The notes: a model not told the origin generated them from the sequence alone. 64,000 bases of DNA from Triglochin maritima (GCA_963682175.1 OY821772.1:46956925-47020924); one strand, 5' to 3'. Shown: positions 19,632 through 32,822, counted from the stretch's first letter. A program made the numbers and translations.

Positions 19632-22600
19632 AACCGTTTCGGAAGCAGAGGTAGGTGGCATAAATAGGGTGAGACCTCCATCTATACACAAACGATTGCG
19701 GTAGAATGTTGCTGGTGTTGGAGCAAGGTATCTACAAAATAGAATATTTTGCAAAAAAGACACCAAGATATTTTTGCTTGGAAATGCAGAAAAATGGCGT
19801 ACCCAGGAATAAATGACGATGTGATAATAGCATTAATAAGATCTTCCCTAGAATCAAAGTTATCTACTAGTAAACCCTTTGGACGCCACAGAAGTTGGGT
19901 AACAGCAACTGCAGGAACGAAAAAGGCATTCTCTTGAGATCAGCATTCAAGAAATATATATTTTAGCAACTCAAATAATCTCTATCAATTACCTTCCAAG
20001 GGTTGTATTTAGCATTAGAATTTAGATTATGAATCTAGAGATCATAATAAACATTTCCGGGAAACTACATAAGAATAACTCAAAGTCTCAACTCCTTCGC
20101 AGGTTTGGCATAAAGTGAATCCTAGTAGCTTGTTTTAATGATGAAGTTTATGTTTCAAATATTCTTATGTTATAATAGTCAAATATTAAACCTTTGTTAT
20201 TTTCCAACTCTTTTTGACAATTATAGTTGTAATAAGTAATCCGATTATGCATAAAGAGATTTTTCCAGGCTGTTGCTAGTGTAAGAAAAAATGTTGTGTT
20301 CCCCAAAATGCAACAGACACATCATGCATACACTTTGACTACAATTAATTTGGAAGTTGTCTTTCCGTACTCAAGAAATTGGGATGAAGACATCGCTTTA
20401 GCAAACCTAGCATGACAGAAAAGGATTTCCAACAAACAACATCAATAAAAGCTAACCAAAGAAAGCTACCTTACGGGTTGACCAGTTCCCTTGGATCTTT
20501 CTGAGCCTTAACGACATTACCTTAAAAATAGCATCTTGCAAGACACGTGAAGGTCAAGTAGACAAGAAACCAGGAAAAAAATCCAATAATTTATGCATCC
20601 AATTATAAGCAGGAATACTTAATTTATTGCTTATTACTTTAAAACGTTGGTTTTGACTCAAACTCCTTCATTCGATGTTTGAAAGGTGCAATTAACAGCC
20701 AAAGGGCCGGTGCTAGTTATAACCTGACTGTTCAAGCAAGAAGAATAAGACAACTTAACAGAAGGATATTACTATATTAAGTTTTTATCAAGTTCTACAT
20801 TTTTGCTAGAATAATAACCTCTTGCAGATGCAACCATGCATCCTAAGGCCACATCGAAATGGAAGAAAAGAGCAAATTATGCTCACCACGAATCCTGCCA
20901 CTACATCTGACATGAACATCTTCTGGCAAGAAATCTTCAAGAATCTTTCTTAGAACTGCCTGCAGTTCCGACAAGGACAATGAGTTAGTTCTGCTATTTA
21001 AAACAGTGGTTAGCTTGCAGTTGGAAAATTGAATTTTATATAATGAAAGATGCAGGTCGGCCCTAACTTGAAACCATATGTAGAGTTTCATTATCATAAA
21101 AAAGGGTGTTAGTGGCACTTACAAGTGTTTCCTGTTGTTACTAGCGTATTTGTACTCTATCAGTCTATCGACTATTCATAGTGTTGGACCGTTGATATGC
21201 CAAGCAGCTTGATGCAATATTTAGTGCTTCATGTATAAGTATGTCTAGGGGGGCAATAGTCCAATAATTCAACATTACCTATAAAAAATACTTGTGAAAT
21301 GCAGCAGCTCTTCTATGAAGATGTTAAAAATAAAACAATGATACCAATATAAACTCATTAACATCTACAAACATAAAAATAATACCATCCGGAAAGTAGT
21401 AGTTATAGTACTAAATATAAAAAGGTGTTTGTATACATACCCCAAGCCGAAATGCAGTTCCGTTGATTCGGCAATCTTCAGCTAGTTGTTTAGTGACATT
21501 ATGAGCTTCTTCCATGCTACGTCCTGAAGCAATAAGCGCACAAACTATTGCACCTGCTGATGAACCTGCCAGTGGTGTTGTCTCCTGAATTAATAAGGGT
21601 TCCAAAAAATTAATAAATGACAATTCCTGTGAGGATATGATAAAAAGATGCAACAACATTTTTCGATATATACTTCTAAATTCAAACCATTGTCAATTAT
21701 TTATCCTTGGTTGAAGAAAAGACATACAAAATTACGACATACGCGGAAGGAAACAGACTTTACAGTTAAATATTTTCTTCTTGTTTTATTTGTGTAATTG
21801 TAATTTTTTTATATCTGGGGTCGTTTTGAAAAAACTGATGTTGATATCTATAAAGCATAAAACAAATGCAACTTGAATCTAATAGACACAAAAGAAGTCA
21901 GTGTTTTTTCACCATGTCAATTTGAGAAATATATTGGTTTCTTCATCTCACCTTTTCGGCTATAATTCCCTCCATTGTAAATTAATTCTATTTAAACTTT
22001 TGCTTTAGGTGTCCTCCAGGTACCAGGACTGAATGTTTCACTGTTTCATACGAAATTATATTTTTTTATAGGTAAAATTAAAATGAAAAGGAGAAATACA
22101 CTTCTGGGTAATTGGTTTGTATGGAAACTTAAATATCTTGGAATTGAAGTTCCATGACATGCAAGAATTGTGTCTTATACGAGTTAACTCTAACTTCCAC
22201 TCCACAACCAAGGCAAATCAAATTCTTATGTCATTATATTTATAATACAAAGATAGAACACTTTATTGCTTGTGAAACCCCATCGAAAAAATCTACATGA
22301 TACAAATGCCATTTACTAGCAATATTCTTATAGGAAAAAAAAATTTATCTTAAAATAACACCTATTAATTCTCCTGCATGAATTCACTGCAAACAATAAT
22401 AACACAAAAAACAGTAACAGAAGCTCGATCTTGCCTTGATATAACCTTTCTCCATGAGGCACTCCGCGACGCCGTAATGGTAGGGAATGAGAAGCCCCGC
22501 AGCAGAGAAGCTGAAACCAGGACTAGTAACAACCCTCCTCTCCCTCTCCGCCTCAACGTCCTCCGGTCTCTGCTCCCATATCACACCTCGATCGGCCGGG

Positions 22601-22899
22601 ACCGCCACGTCCGGGTCGGCCGAACCGCGGACGAAGCGAGCGGCGAGGCCGATGAAGAGCTCTCCGGTGGAGACGGCGAGGGACTTACTCTCTGGGGGAG
22701 AGGAAGGAGGCGGTAGCTGGGTTTGGGTTTGGTCGTCGGATTGGGTGGATTTGGAGAGGAAGGTTTGGGGGACGCGGCGGTGGAGGAGGAGATTAGGGTT
22801 TCGGAGGTTTGGGCGGAGGCGGAACATTGGGGCGGAGGTGGGAGGTGAGTGGGGGGAGGGATGTGAGCATGGTGGAGAGAAAGGAAGAGGAGAGGACAC
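19632..22899 (-). CDS. Patatin-like phospholipase / acyl hydrolase, plastid-targeted type, 3' end not found
   Basis: Exons on the minus strand are 22899 (or 22827)-22435, 21584-21441, 20959-20887, 19908-19803 and about 19735-19632. Phases are 0, 0, 1 and 2 and all agree. The first intron uses a GC donor (AAG|GCAAGA). The catalytic nucleophile elbow is GSSAG in TTPLAGSSAGAIVCA, and the Asp partner is in CIDGG. An SFSAAGLLIPYHYGVAECL segment stands in the oxyanion-hole position. The basic, Ser/Pro-rich N-terminus (MFRLRPNLRNPNLLLHRR) looks like a plastid transit peptide, which favours the ATG at 22827. About 300 codons are visible. Relatives have roughly 70 further residues, which I cannot find downstream, so the gene is either truncated or has very diverged last exons. 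It would hydrolyse acyl lipids; the substrate is unknown. Confidence 0.82.
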
Positions 22900-23954
22900 T
22901 TGGCGCGCGCAGAGGAAGGGGGTGGTGGTTCTTCTGCTTTTGTCGTTTTGGGTGGCTTTGGTCGATTTTAGGTGGAGTAATTGCGTGCAAAACTTGATAT
23001 TAGAGCACCAAAAACTATAATCATTTTCATATGTTCTGGTTATTGAGACGGGTGAAAGTGATTCGAATTCGTTTGGTAAGATATATCAATATAATCATTA
23101 AATATATAATTTATTTAAATGTGGTAACGAATATGACAATGATAGAGATAGTAGTGTATAAAATAATATTTGGTTCATATTTGTATTTGAATTCTTAATT
23201 TCAATTTTTTTTATAAATTTATAAGTTAAAACATAATATCTGATACACATTTGTATCTGATTGTTATTGACAATCGGTTAATTCCGAATATTGTTATGTA
23301 TTATAAATATATAAAAATAATCATATTTGTATCCGAATTTGTTACATAAATATTATACAAATACAGCAAAGACGATCATATATGGACCGTTTATAGCCAT
23401 AACCCATAGTAGTTATTGGCATGTGACTGAAAATTATCATTTTTATTAGCTATTTTGGACAAAACATATATCACCGTCACGGTCACATAGAAGACTTGTA
23501 TATAATTGTTATTAGTAACAACAAACCCGAAAGTCACCAGGGAAACTCTATATCCGAAACAATTCCTGCCTAACATTTCCGTCGTGATACGTTAATTGTG
23601 TAGTTCCACCTCTACTTCGTCATTCTTAACCGTGTCTCATAAGTCGCTTAAGACTCGTAAGTCGTAACGAGAGATGTCGCAGCTTCTCTCATAAATCTTA
23701 ACCGCATGGGCTGCTCTAACTGTAAGTTCGGAAGACAGATAAAGTGTAGTACTACTAGTATACGTAAACAATAAAAGTTTATTATCTGTGCTAATTAATA
23801 ATCCTATATATTTGTGTACTGTAATTTAATTTGCTTTGAAAGATGGTACGACTAAAAGGAAGAGAAATGAAATCAGAAATAGAATGACGGTCATTGGTGA
23901 CTATCACGCCAGAAGCAAGGATCCACGCTGAATATTGCTGAAGCCAATTCAGCG
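22900..23954. other. Intergenic, upstream of the patatin-like gene
   Basis: The first 100 bp are the likely promoter region of the minus-strand gene. The rest is AT-rich without a recognisable gene. Confidence 0.45.
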
Positions 23955-24228
23955 TGTTATATTAAGTCTCAACTTTATTAAATTAATAATATTATGATGT
24001 TAAAATTAATTAACAGATATTTATGTTAAGTGTGTAGTTACACCATGATGGATGATTACTTCCTCTACTTAGCAATTGGAGATTCCTATTCGTTGAATAG
24101 AATCATAGAGCAAAACATGTGTCATTTGTCTTCTCTTTAATATCATTGTGGAAATCATTTGTTGAATATCCTATAATGTGCAATTAGGATTTTGTTATGC
24201 ACTAATCATGAAGCAAATAAAACTAACA
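23955..24228 (+). repeat. 5' LTR of copia element 1, internally deleted
   Basis: Collinear with the 406-bp 3' LTR but shorter by about 130 bp. It lacks the stretch that in the 3' LTR holds the TATA-like box CTATATAAGG (33355-33364), and also about 20 bp near its start. Confidence 0.9.
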
Positions 24229-24427
24229 TTTGGTATCAAGAGCATGGTTTAAGAACTTATGATTTCCCAATCATCGTATTAACGAGATAGTTTATGGCTT
24301 CCGCTGAATTTACGAATCTTTCGTGTTATTATGCCGACCATTTTGATCGTAAAGCATAGATCTTTGGATTTTGAGGAACTTAACTATTCACGCATTTTTG
24401 ATCATGTGTGTATTGTTGTTTTCTTAA

Positions 24428-25177
24428 GAGCATCATTAACCCCAACTCAAAATCCCCCCTCCAATCCAGTCTCTCTCTCCGTCATGTCAGCAAAAAATAC
24501 TATGCAACATACCCCCAACCCAACCCATTTTTCACTTCTTAACTCAACCTCACTTCCAACTCTCTCTCTCATCCACATCATTTTTATTACCTCATTTTCT
24601 ATTCTATCACAAAAATACACAAACTATTAAATAAATTATTTCTACAATAACTTAATTTAATTAAATTACGTTAATTGCCAAATAATTTCGAAACTTTAGA
24701 TTTAATAATGGTCACTCCAACGGGTCGGTCGGGGGTCTCGCTACCGATTTATTAGTAATTTTCTACCGATTTTTTGGGTTACTAATGCGTTTTTGGGTGA
24801 ACCTCGGTAAATTCATGTGTTCTATTTTGCTAGGTAATTTTTTAATTATATACATTTACAATTATGTTACTAATTTTGATTACTTACATTTATTTTAACT
24901 AATTTTGATTAATTATTTACATTTATTTTACTAATTTTCATTAATTATTTATGTTTATTTTAATTTTCAGAAATTATTTCTAATTATATAAAAACATATA
25001 CATATCAATTAAATATCATTTAACAAATAAAAAAACTATTTTTTCACCTTTATTTTAAAAAAACAAAAAAATTGGGCCAATCCATGTCACGACCCGACCT
25101 GGGCCTCCCCTGTTAAAGGGCCTGGGGTCGGATCGACCCCCAACCCGACCCCAAAAGACCATCCGTTAAGGATGGTC
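24428..25177. mobile_element. Tourist-like (PIF/Harbinger) MITE
   Basis: Ends are GAGCATCATTAA and, on the minus strand, GACCATCCTTAA, matching at 10 of 12 positions. TAA lies directly on both sides (24425-24427 and 25178-25180), the typical 3-bp target duplication. The 750-bp interior is AT-rich apart from a GC-rich patch near the right end (CCCGACCTGGGCC). It lies in the leader of the copia element, so it inserted later. Confidence 0.8.
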
Positions 25178-26099
25178 TAAGACACATGTTTGCAAAATAT
25201 AGTTGATGTCTTTTACCATTTAATATATAAGATTAAAAATCAGGTTAACTAGATCTGTTGAGATCTAAGACGTATTACAGGTTCACATACGTAGTGACAC
25301 ATGTTTAAGTTGGTCCATGTTCATTTCTTTTCGGTCACATGTTGTACTTAACAATGAACGGTTACTGTTCATGTTGTTGTTTGAAAGCACGTCTTCACTT
25401 TCATATTTTATGTTCAATGCAATGTAAATTAGTATACGTGCATATCATGGATATGATTTATAATATGTATCATGTGAATTAATTACAACTTATTATCATG
25501 ACTATTCAAATGTTGATTGTTTATTATGTAATCACAATTAATTAACCTTGCTTACTTACGTTACGTACATAGAATAGTTGAACTATTCATATGATATCTA
25601 TATTATGTATAAATCGTAGTCGCCAAAGTGACCGATTTAAAATGTTTCTCATAGATGTCAAATTAAGTTAGATTCTATTATTCATGGTTACGTGATGCTA
25701 TAATGAAATGACTTAATGATTTATCATGAATAATTGAAGTTCATAGATTACAAAATATTTAAGGTCACCCAACGGTGGATCAACCTATTTGTAATCATGA
25801 ATATTATTGTGGTTAATTAATATGTCGCTTTGGATGTATTTAATATATCCAAAGATAACAAACATGTCTTATTGAAACATATTTAATTTCCAATTATGTA
25901 AAATTTAATTAAGCATCAATTATGGTTCATTGTTATATATTGTTATATCACCCAAATGTGATTTTGAATATATATTTAATTTAATATTTTTTATAGCTAT
26001 ATAAGTCTGAATTACGTGATTAAGTTATGTCTCAAAGCATTAATGTAGGAGCATTTTATTTAATTTGCAGCAACACTTAATGTTTCACGTCATTTGTAA

Positions 26100-26640
26100 G
26101 TTTCGTCTATTACAAAGTTTATTGGGCTTAATTATAATGAATGGAGTGAAGAAGTCAAGTTCCATTTTGGTGTTCTTGATCTTGACTTAGCACTCATGAT
26201 TGATAAGCCTGTTGCTCTTACCGAGACAAGCAACGATGAAGATTTTTTTTTCATAAGAGTTGAGAAAGATCTAATAGACTGAGCTTAATGCTTATGCGAA
26301 TGACAATGACAAATAACATTAAAACTACTAATCCTGAAACTAATGATGCTAAGGAATTTATGAAGCATGTGAAAGATACTGCTCAATCTGAATCTGTTGA
26401 TAAGTCGCGTGCTGGTAAATTAATGAGTATGTTAACCACCATGAAGTTTGATGGTTCGCGTACTATGCATCAACATGTGACAGAAATGTCAAACACAACA
26501 GCAAGATTAAGAACCATGTATGAAAGTTGATGATAGTTTCCTTGTACAGTTTATCATAAATTCTTTGCCTCAGGAGTGCGGTCAATTCCAAATAAATTAT
26601 AACACAATGAAGGATAAATGGAATGTGACTGAACTTCAAA
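26100..26640 (+). pseudogene. Copia gag, N-terminal part (UBN2-type)
   Basis: Segments with clear gag character run from about 26130, such as NEWSEEVKFHFGVLDLDLAL, to 26640. They include a helical stretch near 26350-26530 typical of UBN2 gag domains. Frameshifts interrupt the frame. The coding sequence stops at the insertion point at 26645 and resumes beyond 29332. Confidence 0.8.
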
Positions 26641-26645
26641 GTATG

Positions 26646-29327
26646 TGATGAGAATTAAATTTATACCGCAAGTGCACGGCGTCAATGGAGACGTGGCAAA
26701 TACGGGTCGAACACAAGGAGGGAGAGATTTGTTATTAGTGTGATTTCGATTGGGGGAAAGAAGGAGAGTAGAATAAATTTGGTTTTGAGATTTTTGGGTT
26801 TTAATTATTTAAAGCAAGAAACATGCAAGATTAAAAATAAAACAAGAATAAAGATGGTGAATTCCGTTGGGTGGAGGTTTAGATTTAAGGTTTAGATTAG
26901 AGAATTCCGAAACTTATAATAAATCATGTTAGTTATGAAGCATTACATGATAAATGATTTAACACAAACTCAAGTAATCAAAATATAGTAACACAAAATT
27001 AAAATAATAACTTTTATTCGTCTTCTCTTCACCCTAAATCCGTCACCTCCACCCTTTGGAAAGAGTTAGAAACTCATGGAGGGAGGAAGAATGGATCCTT
27101 GAGGCATTACAAAAGAAAACTAAAAACAAGAAATAAAAGACAGAATTTTATTACTAAAAAGAAGAATACAAAACTAAGACTAAAAATAAAAACTAAGGTT
27201 AAGGACCAAGGACCCTTCTAACATCGTTCTCGGGGCTATTTATAGTTGTTACAAGAGACCTAAGTATAGAGTTATAGGTTGTGCAACAGGTGGGTCCACT
27301 ACGTTCTCACCCATTGGATCCGGGTGAGGTGGTGCAGCAGATGGATTGGGGCTAAGTTCCAGACTGGAATCTAGATGAACTCGTGAGAGTCGATTACTCA
27401 AGTCCCGAATCCAAATCTGAGTGCACCGGGTTGAATCAATTTTTGAATTCAAATTCGAAATTTAAATTCCAAATTTAACTTCAAGAATTAATTACAATAT
27501 TTTTATTTTCGTTTTTTTTATATTTTTTTTATTTTTTTTAATGGAAACAAACAATAGAATAGGGACAGATGAGAAATGAATCCTAATCTAGAGAATTTAG
27601 GTGAGAAGAGAAATAAGACTCAGCTGAGAAAGGAAACCTAACTCTAAAGATAGAAAGATGGTTGGTCAGAAAATTCCTAAGAAAGCACGGTTCAAACAAT
27701 CCTAGACCTAGTGTCGCTTAGATCTAGTCGACTCCTAACTGGTTGAGTCGAATTGATTCGCTTGATTCACCTCCCTCACTAATCAAACCAACTTGGCCAC
27801 GCCGTGTATAGCTAGTGGGGGCGCTTCCGACAGAGTCGGTGCCAATTAGACAACCACTTCGCTTGGAAAACTTTCGTCAACACAAAAACACTTTCTAGAC
27901 ACCAAATTAAATTCAATCGGCTTCAGGTCATAGCAAGTCAAACCAATTCTTCTCCTTAAATGAGTCTGAGTCCTTAGGGGTCAATGTCTAGTTGATTTTA
28001 ATTTAAGGCTTGGGTGACACTTTAGGATTGTGATTTGTGGGCCATGGAAGGGTGATGAAATCCCCACCGTATCTTTGCCTGCGGAGTTGCCCTTAAGATA
28101 GTTTAACTTAGATCTAGCAAAGATAGTCAAACAATGGTCTTTAGAGGGGGGCAATTGCAAGGTTATATGCAACTAGATTATATGCTTAAATGCAATCGAT
28201 GAAAACCACGATACGTACCTTGACTCCAGCACTCTTCAACAGAAATTGATTTGCAAGAATTTAGCAAGAATAATGCATACAAAACACTAGATGATGCATG
28301 CACTAAGGCCTTTCTAATTTTGCCAATTTTAGGTCAGAGTTGTGTTATTGCCAATTATGGAATTTTTGCCCTAACACGTGCAATTCTAATAAAAGGAAAT
28401 TTTCTGAAAATAGAAATTACGAGGAAAAGAGGCAACAAAGGTTACCTATGCAATGCTCAGTCGGGTTCACCGCCCGCTCTCGAAATTTCAGTAGCTTCAC
28501 GCGTCCACCCAGAGATGAGTCGCGTCCCAGAAAAAGTTGAAGCCCAAAAGCTCCAAGTGTGCGGCGGATTCGCCACAAGTTACTCTTCAGGTGCGGCGAT
28601 TTCGCCGCTCGTTTAGCTCCAAATGTTCTCGGATTTCTCCGCGCACTCTGTTGTCTCCTGAAACACAAATCCAAATACTTAGATCGCGCACAAGATAAAC
28701 AGGATAAAATCGAAATAAAAAAAAACAAAATCTGCGTCGCCTCCCCGGCAACAGCGCCAAAAACTTGGAGGCGCGGATCGACTAGGGGGCGATGTTTCCG
28801 CCGCACAATGCATGTAATATGCGGTAATTTCGCCGCACAATCTCCTCTGATTTAATCCGGATTTTTGCTGTGTTTTTGGTATGATTTGATCCTCCTTTGC
28901 GCGTCTGGATTGATTCTTTCCATTCTTTTGAGCTCCGGATTAATTCCTTCATATATTTGGAGATCCACATTGATTTTTCTTTAGATTTTCTCCAAGATAA
29001 TAAAAGCTACTCGTGATTTGCAATTAGGTCCTTGTCTTTTTGCAATTAAGTCCCCGGCTACTTTTGTGCTCAAGTCCTTGTTCTTTTTGTAATTAGGTCT
29101 TGAATGCTTTTATGCTTGGATACATTTCCATTTGAAACCCGATAATCTTGAGCTTGGTCTTTATGATAGAAATGAGTCTTTTGCACACGTTTATGCTCGG
29201 GATGTGGGTAAATTGCATTCAGGTCCCTGTATTCTGTAAATAAGACTAAACACATACCTTAGTAGCATTTATTGATGTAAAAGTAATCTAAATGAAAGAC
29301 ATATGATGCAATGTATGCAATGCATCA
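26646..29327. mobile_element. Non-coding TG..CA element inside copia gag (solo LTR or LARD-like)
   Basis: It begins TGATG and ends CATCA, and GTATG is duplicated exactly on both sides (26641-26645 and 29328-29332). This is the signature of an LTR-retrotransposon integrase. The 2,682-bp body has no pol genes. It contains CCGCAAGTGCACGG near its start and GGCAACAGCGCCAAAAACTTG near 28748, motifs I associate with a family of large plant LTR sequences. I see no internal pair of LTRs, so a very long solo LTR or a non-autonomous derivative are the options. Confidence 0.75.
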
Positions 29328-29332
29328 GTATG

Positions 29333-29566
29333 CTTATTCAAGAAGAGGTAATGCTTAAGAAACAAGGAATTCACTCTATCAATCTCGTAGGTCATTCAGG
29401 AGTTAAAAGGAAACCAGGAAAGAAGTATGGAAATGGCAATAAAGGACCGTTAAAGATCCACGAGTCATCTGCTCAAATCCACAAGAAGGAACAAAAATGT
29501 GATAAGTGTCATTTCTGCCACAAACCTGGACACTATCAGAAAGATTGCCATAAACGTAAGGCATAG
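29333..29566 (+). pseudogene. Copia gag C-terminus with zinc knuckle
   Basis: The frame continues from the interrupted gag directly after the duplicated GTATG. It ends in a CX2CX4HX4C knuckle (CHFCHKPGHYQKDC, about 29510-29550), the nucleic-acid binding motif of gag proteins. A stop follows at 29566. Confidence 0.85.
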
Positions 29567-29639
29567 TTTGAAAGTAAAGGTAAACATAATGTTTTTGTAT
29601 GTTTCGAATCATATTTGGCAGAAGTTCCTTATAATACTT

Positions 29640-31396
29640 GATGAATTGATTCTAGTTGTACCACTCATGTTTCTAATACGATGCAGGGATTCGTTACGAT
29701 CCAAACCACAAACCCAAATGAGAACTTTGTTCTTATGGGGAACCGTGTCAAAACACCAGTTGAAAGGATTGAGACTTACCGTTTACTTTTAGATACAAAA
29801 CACCATTTAGATCTTTATCAGACTCTTTATGTTCCATCTCTTTCTCGTAATCTAGTTTCTTTGTCTAAACTTGATATAGTTGATTATTGTTCTAAGTTTG
29901 GGAATGGAAGTTTCAGTTCGTTTAAGAAAAAACTTCTTGTTGGTTCTGGTGTCCGTTGTGATGGTTTATACAAGTTAAATCTTGATAATTTGTTTGATGA
30001 AACCTTATTGACCTTGCATCATAATGTTGGTATGAAACGTGATTTAGTGGATGAAAGTTCAGCTTACTTGTGGCATAAACGATTGGGTCATGTATCCAAA
30101 GAAAGAAGGCAAAGATTAGTAAAGAATGAAATCCTTCATAATTTGGATTTTACTGATCTTAATGTATGTGTGGATTGTATTAAAGGAAAGTTCACAAAAC
30201 ACACAATTAAGAAATTAGCCACAAGAAGCACACAACTCGAAATTGTACATACCGATATATGTAGACCTTTTGATGTTCCATCCTTTAGTGGGGAAAAATA
30301 TTTTATCAATTTTATTGATGATTTTTCACGTTATGGTTATGTCTACTTGTTGTATGAAAAATCTCAAACAACAAATACTTTAGAGGTGTTTGTTAATGAG
30401 GTTGAAAAACAACTAGACGAAAAGGTAAAAATAATTAGATCTGACAGAGGTGTTGAATACTATGGAAAGTATGACGAAAGTGGACAATGTCCTGGTCCAT
30501 TTGCAAAAAAATTTGAAGGACGTGGTATTTGTGCTCAATACACAATGTCAGGCACACCACAACAGAATGGTGTTGCAGAAAGGCGTAATCGTACTTTAAT
30601 GAACATGGTTAGAAGTATGTTAAATAATTGCTCATTGCATTTATCATTGTGGATGCATTACTTAAAAACCACTATGTATTTGTTAAACATGATTCCTAGT
30701 AAGACAGTTCCAAAGACTCCTTTTGAACTGTGGACAGTAAGGAAACCTAGTTTAAGACACCTACATGTTTGGGGTTGTCTGGCGGAAGTAAGAATTTATA
30801 ATCCACGTGAAAAGAAACTGGATTCAAGAACGACCAGCAGTTTCTTTATTAGTTATCCAAAAAAATCTAAAGGCTTTAGATTTTATTGTCCTAACCATAT
30901 TACGAGAATTGTTGAAACTGGAAATGCTAAATTCATTGAAAATGACGAGATTAGTGAGAGTAAAGAACCACGTAAAGTGGAAATTCAAGAAGTAAGGGTG
31001 CAAGTTTCTTTACCCATTACTTCTTCTAATGTTGTTGTTCCTACAATTATAGAGCAATTTGACAATGTAAAAGAACAACAAATGAATGACCAAACACCTC
31101 ACAATGAAGTCGTCAACAATGAAACTTTAGTAAATGAACCACATGAAGTGGCATTAAGAAGGTCTGAAAGACCAAGGAAACCTGTTATTTCTGATGATCA
31201 TGTGGTTTATTTTCAAGAGTCTGAACTTGACATTGGAACTAATGAAGATCCAGTTTCATTTTCACAAGTCATGGAAAGTACTAATTCTATTAAGTGGTTG
31301 GATGTCATGAAAGAAGAATTGAAATCAATGTATCACAATAAATTCTGGAATCTTGTAGAATTGTCTGAAGGTTCTAAAAGAGTTGGGTGTAAGTGA
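29640..31396 (+). pseudogene. Copia protease and integrase region
   Basis: A protease active-site segment (IDSSCTTHV, about 29648) is preceded by two adjacent TGA codons where relatives have two Trp. The open part, 29681-31396, carries the GAG-pre-integrase zinc site (HKRLGH and CVDC, about 30070-30180) and the integrase catalytic Asp, Asp and Glu. These lie in VHTDICRPF (about 30248), IRSDRG (about 30437) and GVAERRNR (about 30573). It stops at a TGA (31394-31396) in the K-W-V-F motif that opens reverse transcriptase. Confidence 0.9.
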
Positions 31397-32822
31397 GTCT
31401 TTAAGACTAAACTCGATTCTAATGGCAATATCAAAAGACACAATGCTAGACTTGTTGCCAAAGGTTTCACTCAGAAAGCGGTATTGACTACAAAGAGTCA
31501 TTTTCTCCTGTATCTAAAAATGTCTCTCTTAGAATTATTATGGCATTGGTAGCTCATTATGATTTAGAGTTACATCAAATGAATGTGAAAACTGTATTTC
31601 TCAATGAAAATTTAGATGAAGAAGTATACATGAAATAACCTGAGGGTTTTGTAATTGAAGGAAAGGAACACATGGTGTGTAAACTTAAGAAATCAATATA
31701 CGGACTTAAGCAAGCTTCCCATCAATGGTATCTCAAGTTTAATGATACCATTAGATTTAATGAAAACGTCGTTGATCGATGTATATATTTGAAGGTCAGT
31801 GGGAGAAAATTTATATTTCTGATTTTGTATGTTGATGATCTCTTGCTAGTTACTAATGATCTTGGTTTATTACATGAAACCAAGAAATTTCTCTCTAACA
31901 ACTTTGAAATGAAAGATATGAGTGAGGCATCATATGTGATAGGAACATAAATATTCCGTGATAGATCACAATGATTGTTAGGGTTGTCTAAGAAAGCATA
32001 TATTAACAAAGTTTTAAAGAGATTTAAGATGGAAAATTGTTCAGCATGTGTTGTTCCAATTCAGAAAGGGGATAAATTTAATCTTAAGCAATGTCCAAAG
32101 AATGAATTGGAACATAAACAAATGGAGAATATTCCTTATGCATCCATTGTTGGAAGTTTGATGTATGATCAGACTTGTACTCGACTAGACATCAGTTTTG
32201 TTGTTGGTATGCTGGGTAGATATCAAAGCAATTCTGGAATAGATCATTGGAGAGCTGCAAAGAAAGTATTAAGATACTTGCAAGGAACGAATGATCACAT
32301 GCTCACTTATAGGTGGTCTGATCACCTCGAGGTGATTGGATATTCAGATTCAAACTTTGCAGGATGTGTAGATACTAGAAAATCTACATTTGGATATTTG
32401 TTTCTTTTAGCTGAAGGGGAAATATCTTGGAAGTGTGCGAAACAGTCTGTCATTGCTGCGTCCACTATGGAGGCTGAGTTTGTAGCATGCTTTGAGGCTA
32501 CCGTTCATGGTTTATGGTTGCGGAATTATATTTTAGGACTTAAATTGTCGACTCTATTGTCAAGCCGTTGAAAATTTATTGTGATAATGTCACAACTGTC
32601 TTCTTTGCTAAGAACGACAAGTATTCAAAATGTGCTAAGCACATGGAATTGAAATACTATGTCGTTAAAGAAGAAGTTCAGAAACAAAGAGTGTCAATTG
32701 AACACATAAGCACCAATTTAATGATTGTGGATCCGTTGACTAAAGGTTTGCCACCAAAAACATTTAGGGAACATGTGGAACGGATGGCATTATTGAAAAC
32801 AATTATTGATGATGCATATTAA
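31397..32822 (+). pseudogene. Copia reverse transcriptase and RNase H, broken
   Basis: The frame resumes after the 31396 stop with FKTKLDSNG.. and shifts near 31475. Another stop (TAA, about 31636) lies in the MK-PEGF motif. KKSIYGLKQA and the LYVDDLLLV catalytic motif follow at about 31690-31850. RNase H segments (GYSDSNFAG, TMEAEFVAC, IYCDN..) extend to 32822 with one more frame change near 32568. The whole polymerase is inactive as written. Confidence 0.88.
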
